In this document: positions 50,001 through 62,229 of the stretch, one piece after another
Layout: the number at the start of each line of letters is the position of its first letter
How positions within the stretch are numbered: position 1 is the first letter of the stretch
NCBI GenBank assembly: GCA_018697195.1
Contig: CM031858.1
Location: 129,999,345-130,063,344 of the forward strand
DNA: 64,000 bases
From: Certhia americana
Taxonomy: Eukaryota; Chordata; Aves; Passeriformes; Certhiidae
Direction: 5' to 3'
Made by a program: the position numbers and the translations under genes
Notes under the pieces: generated by a model
Seen by the model: only the letters and a program-made list of their open reading frames with translations
What the model was told of the DNA's origin: nothing
Database searches by the model: none

Positions 50001-53000
50001 TCATGAAGGTATTGCCATCAAAATTTCATAAACCTCAACTTTTTTCCTAAATTCTACAACTTACCATCACCTTCTTCTTCCTCTTCACCCTCTTCTTCAT
50101 CTTCATCATCTTCCTCCTCCTCCTCTTCTTCCTCATCAGCAATACTCTCTACTGTATGGCCATCATCATCATCATCGTCATCATCATCCTCATCCTCCTC
50201 CTCCTCAACATCCACATCATCATCATCTTCCCCTTCTTCTGGCTGATCTTCCTCCACCTCTCCATCATCAGAGTACTGGCTTTCTTGATGAATGGACGTT
50301 CGATCAGGGGAAATCGGCTCAAAGTAATCCTCCCGATGGTCCACATCATCTTCTTTTTCCCCAACCACTAAAAACCAATACAAAGGTTCAGAAATAAGAG
50401 CACTTTTCTAAAATCTAAAGATACTGAACGGGACTGGCCCTATGAGTGGATCCCATCTGGGCCCATACACTTGGGCTGACCATTCCTCCTTGATTATGAG
50501 GAGAGTTCATTTGGCTCCCTGTGTTTGTCTTCCAGCCCAGAGTACCTGGAGAGTAACTGAACTTCCTGCTAAAGACTGAGGCAAAGAAATCATTAACTAC
50601 CTCAGCCTTTTCCACATCCTTTGTCACCATGCATCCCCCTGCATCTAATAAAAGAGATTCTTTGTTTTTGCTAATGTATTTATAGAAATATTTTATTGTC
50701 TTTAATGGCAGTATATATGTTTTAAGTTTCTGCATCACATAAACTACAGATGCAAAAACAGCATTTTGAAAATCTTCTCATGATTTGACTGAACACTCAC
50801 TGACTTGATTCATAGCAAGACTATGAATATGCAGAGTTTTTGGCACTTCTAACCAATACAGAGACTGGGTAATTTGGCAGATGGTGCAAAATAATGAAGG
50901 ACAATGGATAGCAGAGCCAGCAGAACACTTACATACAACATGAGCAGCATACTCAACAGTGTATTGGTTAACAGCCCATATACTCAATCTAGTATCTTTT
51001 AAAATTATGCAAATGAACAAACCCAAAACTTTTTTCTTTCCAAATCCCCTTCCTAAAGCTGAATCTGTCCAGCAGAAGGAACAGTAGACAAGAAACTTCA
51101 CACTGGCCAGGAACACAGAACTCTGCCTCCTCTAAGCAGTGGTGTGCAGCAAATAACACACAGTCTCTTCTCACTCTACCTGACACTGGCATAGGTTCAT
51201 CCTCATCATCATCAGGAGGAGGAGGGCCTGGAGGTGTCCTTGGTCCCCTGGGTTGTGGTCTTGGAGGACTGCCATTGAATTGGTCCTCTTTCTCTCCATC
51301 AACTATATTTATTGGGAAAATAAAAACTTTCATTTAATGAAAACACGGGAAGAAAAGCAGAAAACTTTTGGGTTTCAGTGCTACTTCTGACTGAGGAACA
51401 CCATTGCCCAGCTTTCATTTTATCTATATTCTGCATTACATGAGGCAACTTTCTGAAGTCACTTTTGATGAAGTAATTTGATGCAAACAAGAACTACATC
51501 AATAAACAAGCTTATTAACAGTATTGATTTTTTTATGCAATACTTTTTAAAAACTTACATGAGCAATTACTAATTTTGGTTTTGACACTACTCATAGTGT
51601 AACTCTACCAATAATATTTGAATCCTTTTAAAAAAAGCTTTACATTTTACTCAACTGGTATTTACAGTTTACAACTGTTTTTTTACATCATATAGTATTC
51701 AAAATTTGCTGTCTTCTAGCCATACTTTGAACAATAGTTCTAATTTTGAATCTAAAACCAAAATTGAAGCCGAAACTTGATCATGGGTTCTATTCATGGC
51801 TGTTCTCAAACCAGTGCTGAGCACTATTCTATAATGTATTTAACACAAGTCAGATAAGCAAAGTTAACTATGACTGTGAAATTTTCTTATGATTTTAATA
51901 CTATTCTAATCACTTTTTTTTAATATTCCAATCATCTACATTGTAATGAGTTCACACAAGTTAAACTGCATTTTGATCATCCAAAGTAACTAGCAACAGA
52001 TCAAATAAACCACTCATGAAAGCTCCAGATGAGACCCTACTTAAAAATATTCAATATAGATCTTGAAGAAAATATGAAACTAAAGATAAAATAAGGAAAA
52101 TGAAAGCTACTGCAATCTAAAATGTGGAAGACCTGGGGATTTGTTTTTCAGACAGGATACTGTAACACTGATTGCTAAAAGAAAAAATCTCTGTCTTCTC
52201 ACAAGACTCACCATGTTTTGGATTTCTTTTCAATCCAGGCTGTTGCTGGGGAGGTGGAGGTGGAGGGGGTGGTGGAGGAGGTGACTCTCTCTCATGAGTT
52301 ATTACCCTGTCAACTGAGCCATATATTGCCAAAGTCAGACAGTTGTACCATCCTCTAAGAACCAATCCATCCGTGTTGACCTGTTGGTTTTTCAAAAAAA
52401 AGGGAACTTCAAAACAGTTACTCTAGTGTCACTATGTCAGTAACTTCATAAGAGCCAAAAGAAAAATCCAGTCCAATTAAAATACCTCTTTATCCCACAT
52501 TTTGAAAACTGAGAAAATGTTAAACACATCAATCATTGCAACAAATAATCTTTCTCTAAAAACATTAAATTCCTTGCAGTATATACACTGATAGATTTCT
52601 AATCTACTACAGCTTATTAGGGAAAAAAAAAAAAACAAACAAAACAATAAAAAACTAAATGAAAGACAATACAATAAACCACAAGAAGACTCTAAAGTAA
52701 AGAGTACCTAAACTACAGGCAGCTTTTAGGATAAGGTTTGAAACAATAAACCTTCACACAGTGCTAACACACCACATGAAACAATATTTACACCTAAATG
52801 ACAGATATGCAGGGAAAGAAGAAGTTTAAATCACACTGCATTACCTTTGCATTGGGCCTGAAAATAATTGAGGTGTTTTCATCATATTCAAGGCTATTAA
52901 AGCAAAGACAGAAAGTCATTTTTCATTAACATAGAGCACATTTACAGAAATAAAACACAGCAATACCAATCACACAAGCCAACAAGAAAACACTGAACAA

Positions 53001-56000
53001 ATACATACAAGAGTGAAAAATCGCTTCTTTCTACAGAATTCTTTGCATTAATATATATGGGCTCTGTAAATTTAAAATAACAGAAATTTTTCTTACTTTA
53101 AGCATAAACCCCTATCCTTCCACACAGATTGGAGGAAAACAGTAAGAATACAAACTAGCAAAGTCCAAACTAAACATGAAAGTCATGGGAGATACAGGAT
53201 TTTCTAGTGAGCATTCTCTGCACTATAAAAATTCTCAGGAAGAAAAGGCAGATAATGAAATCATGCACTAATCTTGAAAGAGCTTACCTTCCCAGCCGAT
53301 CAAAAACAGGGGCACTTGGTTTGCTGACATTGTTGAAAAACAAGTCCAGTTGAAATGAATGGGGGGATGTCTCTCTAGGAACAGAACAGAAGTAAAATTA
53401 AATTAGATGAGTTCCTTATCAGAGTAAGCAGGACTACCAAGGGAAAAAACCCCACAAAATTATACTGTTTAATTAACACCCCAAAATACTTACAAGTTCA
53501 GCAAATACATAAATGCATTTTACATTTTTATGTAGGAAAGTCTATTGAGATACGGAAGTTCAACAAAAAACATGAGGAAGGTTTCCTGACTCTCACACCT
53601 GGTGGCCTTCACTTACCCATAAGCCCTGTTGTCAGGCAAACTTGTGTGAGCTCTCACTCCTGGAGGAATGACTCGGACTTCATTGATGTAAACCACGCAC
53701 GGAAAACGAACCACATCAATATTGGTACTTTGCTACAAGACAGAGAAGTAGGAAGGTGTAGGAAACGTAAAACTCAAACAACATAACATACTTGTATTCT
53801 CTACTAATGGAACATGTTGCAATCTTAATAATAAAATTCAATTCTGTAAAATGATAAACACACAGAAAATGGAGTTTTTAATATAGTCTTGTCACTTTTC
53901 ATGTATTTAATATTATTTTTTCACAGAAAGTGTTACTGGTTTATTTACTTAATTTACTACCTTTATTTGCACGAATCTTTTAAACAGTAACAGGGTTTCT
54001 TTTTTCCAGACAGAAGGTATGTGTGGTGTAATTCTAAGCATTAGCAAATTTCATATTTCAAATGTAATATTAAAAAATTTAATGATACTTTAAGTCAGTT
54101 TTGCTAGATCCGTACAAAAATGCCATATGATGTTTATTTTTCCAATTTTGCAACACCTGAAAACCTTTAGCAAACATAATTTCTGTTACCACACAGAAAC
54201 AGCAAGTATAAAGTATTCTTACACCCTCCAAAAATATGTTTGTGCAAACTAGGAACTTATCAAACTCAGAGTGACTTTCCAAGTAGCAGCTACTAAATCA
54301 TTAATGCTGGACATCTTCTCTCACTAAATTCATTGCATTAGATCTTATTACATTTATCCATCATTCTTACCACATATATGCTCATAGAACAGTACACATA
54401 TATAACTTTATGTTCAACTGTAAATATATAAAGACTTTCCTAACAGAAGTTCAGAATCACATTTCCAATTAGCAAGCTGAACTAGCAGACCAATAGGAAA
54501 AAAACCCCAAAACACGGATCTGTCTATTAACACAACTACAAAATGAAAATTAAAAAAAAAAGTTGATCAGCAGTCAAAAAGTATCTCTTTCACCACAATC
54601 AGAAAGCAAATGAAACCAACAGAAAGCAAGTACTAAATTTTTTAGAAAGCTAGTAAGCAATGAAGCAGACAAAGTGGAGTTTTAAAAACAGCTTTTAAGA
54701 CATGGTTTTGGCCATGTATTACTGTCTTCTAAAAAATCTGTGAAGATATTTTTTAGCACACAACACAACACTTTGGCCTGTGGGCTGACGTGTTAGAAGC
54801 CGGATGGTGGAACCAAAGGAATCCTGCTAGGACAGGGAGCACAGATACACGAACAGGGTGAGTGCAGCCTGCACGGAGTGAGAGCTGCTTGAGCTCCTCA
54901 GTGCCTCTAAAAAAGATCTGAGTCATGCAGGAGACTCAGATTTCTGGAGGAAGAGCTGCTCTGGGGAGCTTTATCCCCAGGAGCACCACCCAAAGAAAGA
55001 CAAATTTCTCTTTAAATGATACAGGATTATGCCCTGACGGCCACACATCAACATCACCAAAACAGCAATTGAATTCAAAACACTTTTCCTACAAAAAAAA
55101 GACCCTACACCAGAACTGCTCAAGAGTAGTTCAACTGCATAGCTAAGCCAAATAAATAATTTTATTCAAAAACACAGCAGTATTTTTCAAACACTGTAAA
55201 TTCCAGTGCAATACTCATAATCCAAATAGCAGAAGAATTAGCGTAACATAAAGAAGGCTTTCAAGAAACACATAAAATACATAAGGTTCAGATTTAATCA
55301 ACGTCACTGGTAAGAATGAAAGTGACAGAAAATTGCTTTAAAAGTACACGATTAATAATGTCCAACAAGAGAACATAGAGTCCAGGGGAGGAGTAAGAGT
55401 GGCTACTGTTTCTCCCCAGTGGAACAGTGCTGGGTAGCATTCCCCACTTAACATTGTCTTAAATAGTGAAATGAAAAACACATTTGGGGCTACACAGCTA
55501 GAAGACAGCTAGAAGACTCCTGAATAACTTTTCAATTGCATTTCATTGCAGCATGAGCTCAAAATACTCCCTTTTCTTTCCCCGGTGCCTATCCATGAAC
55601 ACAGTCGAGTTATTCTATGGATCTGAAACATCTTTTTCATGTTACAGCACACAATCACGTATCCCCTAACAGTGTCCCATTCTTCCTCCCTAAACAACAC
55701 ATCGAGCTGAGCCCCGGACAAACCTGCTGCAAGATCAGCAGTTTCAAAGATGCTCAGGATCCCAACAGCCTCCAAGTGGAATATTGGCAGTATCTACCAC
55801 TGCCAGAAAAGCTCGAAATACTCATTTTGTGTAAAGTGAATAAATCTAAGGGAATATCTCACAAAAACACAAACAGCCCTCCTCGTCATCAGCTACACAA
55901 CAGCATCAGGAATCTCACAAGCGGCAAGGACCTCTAGTCGACTTCTCCCATTATCACCTTCTCCAAGCACGTTTATCTTCTTTGTTCTCCGCTCGTCTCT

Positions 56001-56373
56001 ACTCGCCATCAGCTCTAAATCCCCGCTCCTTTCCCACCACCCTCCGCTCCCTGCCAGCAGCACCTCGGGCTGCCAGAACACGGCTCGAGCACGGTTTTGT
56101 GTCAGGCGAGGCGGGAAGGAGGCGGCAGCCCGCCCTCGACGGTACCTGCCCCGGGCTGCTCCTGCCCGACCGCCGCCGGGGCCCGCCCCAGCCGCGCTCC
56201 GCACGCCAGGGAGGCCCCGGCGCAAGCACAGCGGGACCGACAGAAGCCCAGGAGAAGGGAGAGGGACGGAACGGAGGTGAGGGGAGAGGCGGGCCCGAAC
56301 CCCGTTTTACCTCCGCGCTCTGGTGCTTGAACGTGTCCAGGAACAGCAGCTCGGTGGCGGCATCCGCCGCCAT
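31385..56373 (-). CDS. VIRMA: VIRMA (KIAA1429, virilizer homologue), complete 24-exon coding region
   Basis: VIRMA is the nuclear scaffold of the m6A writer complex with WTAP, HAKAI, ZC3H13 and METTL3/METTL14, and directs methylation near stop codons and 3' UTRs. Exons (minus): 56373-56311, 53732-53617, 53374-53288, 52893-52845, 52380-52212, 51302-51180, 50367-50065, 49358-48203, 46985-46494, 45724-45570, 43608-43526, 43073-42980, 42843-42299, 41714-41479, 40753-40501, 38959-38742, 37563-37431, 36837-36685, 35068-34908, 34653-34557, 33660-33494, 33336-33005, 32145-32002, 31542-31385. All are GT-AG and sum to 5487 bases, 1828 residues; human is about 1812. Landmarks: MAADAATELLFLDTFKH start, an 11-proline run (~139-149), an Asp/Glu tract (~240-300), helical repeats through the middle, and an Arg/Gly-rich tail ending RSFTR. 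Frame is intact; exon 9 has a decayed partial copy beside it at 47.1 kb. Confidence 0.96.
35530..36600 (-). mobile_element. CR1: CR1 LINE fragment, antisense, in VIRMA intron 18
   Basis: The plus strand shows diverged antisense CR1: AGTTTCAGTGGCAGAGAGCC, the 3' UTR pyrimidine tract and TCACCAGGCAAAACAAGCCT, then GAACACAACACTCCACATG, and farther on ATTCACTGAAAATATATCC with CAGCCCCAGTATTAATTCC, which corresponds to the ORF2 segment after the catalytic box. The copy is old. Since VIRMA is on the minus strand, the element is in the sense direction of the transcript. Confidence 0.75.
39305..39700 (+). mobile_element. CR1: CR1 LINE 3' end in VIRMA intron 15
   Basis: Plus-strand words GAGAAGGCTGAGGGGTGACC, GGTTGGACACTAGGAAAAGG, TTCTTCACTGAGAGGTTGG and GTTGGACTTGATGATCCTTA, followed by CCATGGTTCTGTGA, define a 5'-truncated CR1 3' end. 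It is antisense to VIRMA. Confidence 0.88.
44590..45211. mobile_element. Solo LTR, avian ERVL-like family, in VIRMA intron 10
   Basis: The element starts near TTCCTGGATCCAGCTGGG and ends AAACCACAACA at 45211. Its interior has GATAACACTGAT, TTGTTGCTAAGTAGTG, CACAGCCAGGAGAGCAGACC, GGCAATTGCACTGTGCATCA, a TTATTATTATC-like run and TTCTTATCTCAATCCATGAG. This order agrees with a common avian LTR. No internal gag, pol or env sequence is present, so it is a solo LTR. I saw no clear target-site duplication. An internal TGTTGTGGTTT at 44645 makes a perfect 11-base inverted match with the right end. Confidence 0.7.
46989..47171. repeat. Homopolymer-flanked, decayed partial copy of VIRMA exon 9
   Basis: An A run of 36 (46989-47024) is followed by a T run of 14, a GC-rich 30-base piece (47044-47074), then 47076-47148, which repeats 46913-46988 (the 5' end of exon 9 plus its acceptor), and a further A run of 23. 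The copy differs mainly by single-base gains and losses. Read as an exon on the minus strand it meets a stop codon within its first two codons. The real exon is intact. Confidence 0.85.
50410..50738 (-). mobile_element. CR1: CR1-type LINE ORF2 fragment in VIRMA intron 6
   Basis: On the minus strand the frame 50738-50415 reads FYKYISKNK, then LLLDAGGCMVTKDVEKAEVV and NDFFASVFS, the CR1 ORF2 linker between the endonuclease and reverse transcriptase. It carries a short stretch only and runs in the VIRMA sense direction. Confidence 0.85.
53733..56310. other. VIRMA intron 1
   Basis: A 2.6-kb intron between the start-codon exon and exon 2. It is AT-rich at its 3' end and GC-rich close to exon 1. 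No repeat or RNA gene was recognised. Other long VIRMA introns (for example 47172-48202 and 51303-52211) likewise show only AT-rich sequence. Confidence 0.5.
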
Positions 56374-56570
56374 CTTGGCCGGGCCGCGGGGGACGCGCTT
56401 CCGGCGCGCGCGCCAGCACTTCCGGGAGGCGCGGGGCGGGCGGGGCTCAGGGCGGGGCGGGTCCCGCCGCCCTCAGCGCCGGGAGGGCAGACAGGGGCGG
56501 GCGTGCTGCAGCACTCACCGGGGCACGGAGTGAATTAGGTTGGGAAAAAACTCTGAGATCGTCGAGTCCA
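56050..56570. promoter_or_regulatory. VIRMA: VIRMA CpG-dense promoter and first-exon block
   Basis: CpG dinucleotides are dense on both sides of the VIRMA ATG at 56373. The block includes the 5' UTR (upstream, above 56373) with GGCGCGCGCGCC-like runs. Several overlapping open frames here are products of GC content. A promoter role is inferred from position. Confidence 0.7.
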
Positions 56571-56602
56571 ACCTTTCACCTGATAACACTCGACCTGATA
56601 AC
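56527..56602 (-). mobile_element. CR1: Short CR1 3' terminal fragment, antisense
   Basis: TTAGGTTGGGAAAAAACTCT then GAGATCGTCGAGTCCAACC is the antisense terminus of a CR1 3' UTR, directly upstream of the VIRMA CpG block. It is a very short, truncated copy. Confidence 0.7.
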
Positions 56603-56604
56603 GT

Positions 56605-59600
56605 CGGGGTGGTGAGCAGCGGTGCGGTGTCCCCAGTCCGCGCCGAGCCTTCGCCTCCGCTCGGTTTCACAAGCTCGGTGCTGGTTAATTTCAGCCTCGC
56701 CTGAGGAACTTCCTTTCCAGTTTTTCCTGTGCTTAAAACAAACTCTTTTCAGGTGAAGAACTTGTCGCTTCTCTCAAGTTCGTGTAGCAATTCCTTTATT
56801 TAATTCCTTTCAACCTTTCCGCAGCGCTGGGTGTACCTGTTCAGCATCCACTTACCCTCCTGCAACAGCAATCAAGTTGTATAAGCACTAGGGACACCAC
56901 GAAGCCAAAGCCAGCCCGTGGCCAGGAAAATAATGTGGAATTAATTTTACACAAGCAATGTTGGTTACACGAGTTTTCTGTACGAGCTCTATGCTGACAG
57001 CAAAGCTGCACCATATGCCTTTAGAGGAAGCTGTGAAAAGATTTGTTACATCTCTAGATGGAGGCTTCAGCCAAATACCTGCACTTTAATAATCCCTTGC
57101 TATCTGCCTCTTGTGTCTGAAACAGCTGCTTATGAAATACACTGGTTTATGTGTGTATCAGGACTTCACAAGCCCCTTTTCTGTTTCAGTCACTGAGCTT
57201 GCTGCTCTCAGCACTCCAAACTTTCACTTACACCAGGAGCAGCAGTCCTCTGGATTGTACTCCACATGAAAATGTTGCATCACTTTAAACAAGGCTGTGG
57301 TTCAATACATCCATTTGCGGTGGTGAAACTAGTTCAGGAAGTTCCTGTCCCCGCAGCATGTGTTGGGGAGCCAGGATGCAGCATGCAATTCCCCAACCAG
57401 TTCTACTGGCACACCTGAAGAGGGATACTCCTCAACTAGAATTTCTTCTCAGTTCACTGAAAACATTCTGCCTCATGCTATTTGAACACATGTAGTTAAA
57501 GTAGAACTCCCTTTAGAGAAATATTTTACAATTTGAAAACCAAGGGGCATCCTTGGCCATGCTGGCAGATTTGCCTGCTGTTATTCTTGCCCCAGCGTGG
57601 ATCCCTCTCTCATCCTGATGAGATCTAAACTCCTGAAGTAAAATACAATATCTTAATGCAGAAACAAAGGAAATAACCCTTTATATGTATTTTACTAAAG
57701 CAACACAGTGCCTTTTCACATTTGGCATAGCTTATCTTAATTACATTTAGGGGCTCTTGGGAGACTTCTGTGGCTCAGTAGCTTTGCAACTACTTCAAAC
57801 ATGGGCATCACCGTGTGTGCCATTGTGCTAGAGGAGCACAGTCGCTGTCAGATGACATCTCTGCTGGGACAGCCTGCAACAGTACTGCAACCAGGTCAGC
57901 CACTGAGAGTCGTTCTGGTAACTGGCAGGGGAATCCCAGCCTTTCGTTTTCATCTGCAGTGACTCCCTCACTGCTGGTAACAGCTGCAGCTCTGAATGTG
58001 AGCAAAACCAGCTTTGCAGGATTAAATTTAGATGGCTCTGAGTGCAGTGTCATTGACTTCAGCACATGGCAGGGCTTACAGGTCAGGCATTTCCTCGCTG
58101 CAAGGTGACATCCAAGCAGTGCTTGAATGTAGCACAGAATTGCACGATATCAGGAAGCAATTTGAGTATTTTGGGGGGTATTTTTTGCCAGTGATAGAAG
58201 TGGAGACAACAGAATTTGGTTAGGAACAGCAGTTATCTTAGAGACATTAAAAAAAAAAAAGGTGGAAAACATTAACACATTCAAAAAAGAATGATACAAC
58301 TGTAACTGGAGATGTAAGAAGTTGATATTCTGGAAGGAAACTGGGGAAGAGTGATACAGGTGGGATACTTGTCAGAGGCCAATGGTCTGTGCAGGAAAGG
58401 ATAACAGTTGCAGATGGTATTGGGGTGAAGACCCTCCTGTAGAGGAATAGAGCAGGGTGGGAGATGCAGAGCTGGCAGAAAAAAAATCTGGATTTATTGA
58501 GAAGTGCAAAGTCACAGGTTGTTTGTTTGTAAGGAAAGGGATTAATGGGTAAAATAAGGAAGTTTCTGAAAAATGGAGGAAATAAATAAGAGGACACATG
58601 AGTCTCTTGCAGAGTTGGGGGTGGGGGGGTGTGAGCTCCCTGGCAAGAAAAATGGTGGGAGTTGTTTCAGAACTGTCCTGTTACAGTAAGCAGAACAAAA
58701 GGACATGTGGTGGGAAATCACCAGAACTAATACAAAAATGACAGAAAAACAGTTACATTGAGATTAGCAAAAGGGCTGGGCAGACAGACAGCAGGCAGGA
58801 AACAAAAGGATTGCCAGAGAGGCGATGAGTACAGCAACAGTATGTTGGGAGGAGCCCTGAGAAGTCACCTTGCTTCAAAGCACCCCAGTACCTTCCTGCA
58901 GATAATGACACCGATGTCATCTGGAAGGTGACACTTCATGCAAAGACTATGCTAAACAAGTCCCAGGATGAGGGAATAGCCAGGGACAAGCAACTGGACT
59001 GGGAGTACACATGTGCCAAGAGCATGGGCAACACAACACAGGAACCTGACCAACTGGTGCATATTGTCAGACCAGATGCTGCAGGTGTGCAAGAAAGAGG
59101 GTGGGATGGGAACTGTGACTGGAAAGCAGGTGTTTTAGGGAATGTATTAGCCAAGAAAGAGAAAAATAAAAGGTAATGGCTCTACAGTAGCAAATAGTGA
59201 CAAGCAATTTCATAAACATGAATAATTAAAACAAGGGTTAGCCAGTAACCCAAAAGATATAATGGAAATTAAAGATACTTTCAGGGTACAGTTTCACCTT
59301 TGAAAGGGGTTACTATACATAATGCAGCCTGCTGTAGCAATAATTTGGGGAGTCTCATGCTCCTAGATGGACAGAGACATAGGATGAGACAGTAAGTCTG
59401 AAGAGAGAAGAAAAAAAGTGCATAAGCCAGAACACAACAAATCACAAGTAAAGGAACAGGTGCCCATCCAAAAATCATTCTCACAAAGACAAGGGCTGCA
59501 TCTCAAAAGCCAAGCTGGCACTGAAAAGGAAACTGCCTAGGACAGATTATTAAGTTTCACTGAAAGACGAGCAGCCAGCCAAGCCAGAACTCTCTGTCTG

Positions 59601-60395
59601 GCATACTCCACTGTGAAGTAATTTCAGAAACGTTCTGGATTTTTGTTCTAAAGTATAAATGTTTTTCTAAGAAGTTGCAGTAAACTAAGACCTGAAAGGG
59701 AAACTGCACAGAGGAGTCCTATGCCATTGAATCCTTCTGCTCCAGGCTAAGCAGAGGTCACAAAGCAAATTCCCTGTGTGAGGACCAACCTCATTCCTCA
59801 GATGCTGAGTACAGATCACCTGCAGCCACTACTGAGGACAAACACCCCAGACCTCCACAAATGTTTTACTCCATGCATCAAAAGTCAGAAGATAAATGCA
59901 CAAATAAAATCAGATGCTCTAAACCTCCAACAAATAGGGCACAATTATCTTAGTTGTTTCCTGTTATCAGATTCACATGGCAAATTTCAGCTAATGCATT
60001 TAAAAACTGGAGGGATTAATTTGACATTTTAACCCCTTAAACTGCAGTCTCTGCTACCAGTGAATGTCAATTTTGAAATCTTGGATCAGAGAGAGGGAAA
60101 ATTACTCTAGCCATCATGTGTCATGCTGGAATTTGGTGGCAGTCTCACAAGGAGAACCAGGCTGCCCCAGCTACAGTAGGGCAGGGAGAGTATGCCAGGC
60201 ACTATGTGGACAAGTCAGTGGCTGACAGGATCCCCAGCAGTAGTGAAACACATCTGCTCCCTTCCTGCAAGAGAAATGTGTATGTGTCAATAAAAGATGG
60301 TGCAAGCTGTGAACCTGCATCAGCATAAGGAATGGTGATGAAGAAACACACAAGGCACACCTTCATTGAAATATTCAGCACACAGCTAAACAACC
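56605..60395. other. Intergenic region between VIRMA and ESRP1, left part
   Basis: No exon or recognisable repeat over about 3.8 kb. Small frames such as 57815-58108 and 58928-59176 resemble nothing known and lack splice context. Confidence 0.45.
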
Positions 60396-60399
60396 AGGT

Positions 60400-61985
60400 G
60401 ACATGATGGGTGAGCAGCTGGTTCACAGGTCAGGTGCAAAGAGATATAGTGAGTGGGGTGACATCAGGCTGGCAACCTGTCACTAGTGGAATTCCAAAAG
60501 GTTCCCTTCTTGGCCCAGTTCTTTTCAATGTCTTCATTGAAGACTTGGACGTGCGACTCAAAGACATACTAAATAAAGTTGCCAACAACACCAAACTGGG
60601 GGGGAAGCTGTCAGCTCCTTTGAGGGCAAAGAGACCCTGCAGAGGGGCATTGACAAATGAAGAGAGATGTTCAATCATCAACTGTATGAAGTTTGTCTAA
60701 CAAAGGTAAATGCCAGATTCTGCACCTGGGATGGGGCAATCCTGGATAGACAGCCTGGGGAATGAGAGGCTGGAGAGTGGAACCACCTGGGGGTCCTGGT
60801 CAGTGGAAAGTTGAATGTGAGTCAGCAGTGCCCTGGCAGCCAGAAGGGCCAACCCTGTCCTGGGGGGCACAGCATGGCCAGCAGGGCAGGGGAGGGGATT
60901 GTCCCACTCTGCTCTGCACTGGGGAGGCCTCACCTCAAGTATTATGTGCATTTTGGTCACCACAATATAAGAAATTAAAAATAACTAATTAAAATAATTA
61001 AAATAAGAAACAGCATCTCCCTCCTAGTGTCCAAAAGAGGGCCATGAGAATAGTGAAAGGGCTTGAGGGGAAACTTTATTAGGAATAGCTGAGAAGAAAG
61101 GAGACTGAGGTGAGACCTCACGATTGTCCTCAACATCTTCACAAGGAACAAGTACAGATCTCTTCATTCATGTGACCAGTGACAGAACTTGAGGAAATGG
61201 CATGAAGCTGAGTCAGGAGAGGTTTATGTTAGATATCAAGGAAAAGATTTTCAGCCAGAGGCAGTTCCAGTGCTGGGCACTAGAACAGACTCCTCAGGGA
61301 AGTGGTCACAGAACTAAGCCTGACAGAGTTCAAGAAGCATTTGGAAATTGCTCTCAAGCCCATGGTGTGATTCTTGGGATGTCCTACACAGGGCCAGGAG
61401 TTGTACTCAATGATTTGGTCCCCTTGTTGCCTTTTTTCCAAGCTGGAAATGAAACGTGAGATAATTTTAGTAGGGAGGTAATTTTAAAGAGCATCTTTAA
61501 TGAAGGCATTCAGGGACAGTTATGGAAAGATGTCCACAAAAGCCCACCCCCTCCAGGCATGAGTACATTTTTATAGGTTTTAGGAAATTAGCATAATTGA
61601 GCACTAAATAGCACTAATTGGGAGGATGAGTGGTGATGCAATTCTTCCCCCAGGTCAAGCCCCTTCTCTGGAGCCCTCCCTTCAGGACTAGTTATACTTT
61701 GTACATGAGAATGTACCTCAAACAGTTGTTCTCAGCCTTGGTTCCCAGGAAGAACCAAGAACCAGAACCACTGGGGCCTTGTACCCCCGGGACTTGGAAC
61801 TCTGTAATTTGTTTTGTCTTTCTGCTTAGGGAAAGGCCATGGAAAAGTACTGGGAAAACTACCTACTAATATAATAGGTGACAGAGTTACAAATACACGT
61901 TGAAGAATACCGAGAATACATAAAAGAAAAAAAAAGGTAAAACCCAAATGGCATCACCCTCTAACTCAGTTTATTTCATGATTCT
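60400..61985 (+). mobile_element. CR1: CR1 LINE copy, 5' truncated, interrupted near its 3' end
   Basis: The copy begins in the reverse-transcriptase region (TSGIPKGSLLGPVLFNVFIE at 60410-60700) where the catalytic box reads as VANN. It continues through CACTCTGCTCTGCACTGGGG and TGTGTGCATTTTGGTC-like words to the C-terminal part and 3' UTR. At about 61.44 kb, within CTTTTTTCCAA, the 3' end breaks off and resumes at about 61.96 kb as CTAACTCAG, then ATGATTCTGTGATCT. The intervening ~515 bases are a separate insert. Confidence 0.8.
61442..61957. mobile_element. LTR-like insert inside the CR1 3' end
   Basis: Foreign sequence splits the CR1 3' terminus. It includes GAGCATCTTTAATGAAGG, then AAGCCCACCCCCTCC, TTAGCATAATTGAGCAC and CAGTTGTTCTCAGCCTTGG. 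Length and composition suit a solo avian retroviral LTR, possibly antisense, but I did not find TG...CA ends with a target duplication and could not name the family. Confidence 0.45.
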
Positions 61986-62229
61986 GTGATCTCAGTAAAA
62001 ATTTCAAGGAACAGCATCTTAATGAAGTTGGAAATTAACAACTGAGGTCAAATCAGTTGACAAAGAATCAAATGTATTGCAGGATTTTCCTGCAGAAAGT
62101 TAGTGTTGTTTATCCTGTGTTGCTCGACTTGTCATGAAAACAATTTGCATTGGAGAACTATTCATTTAAGACAGATTTTTAAAAAGAGATTTCACCGTGA
62201 AGCAAGCGGGATTGTCAAGGGGCCAAAAT

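Noticed and set aside
50156..50371. Plus-strand Ile-rich frame resembling a membrane protein
   Set aside because: It is the reverse complement of the VIRMA Asp/Glu codon repeat.
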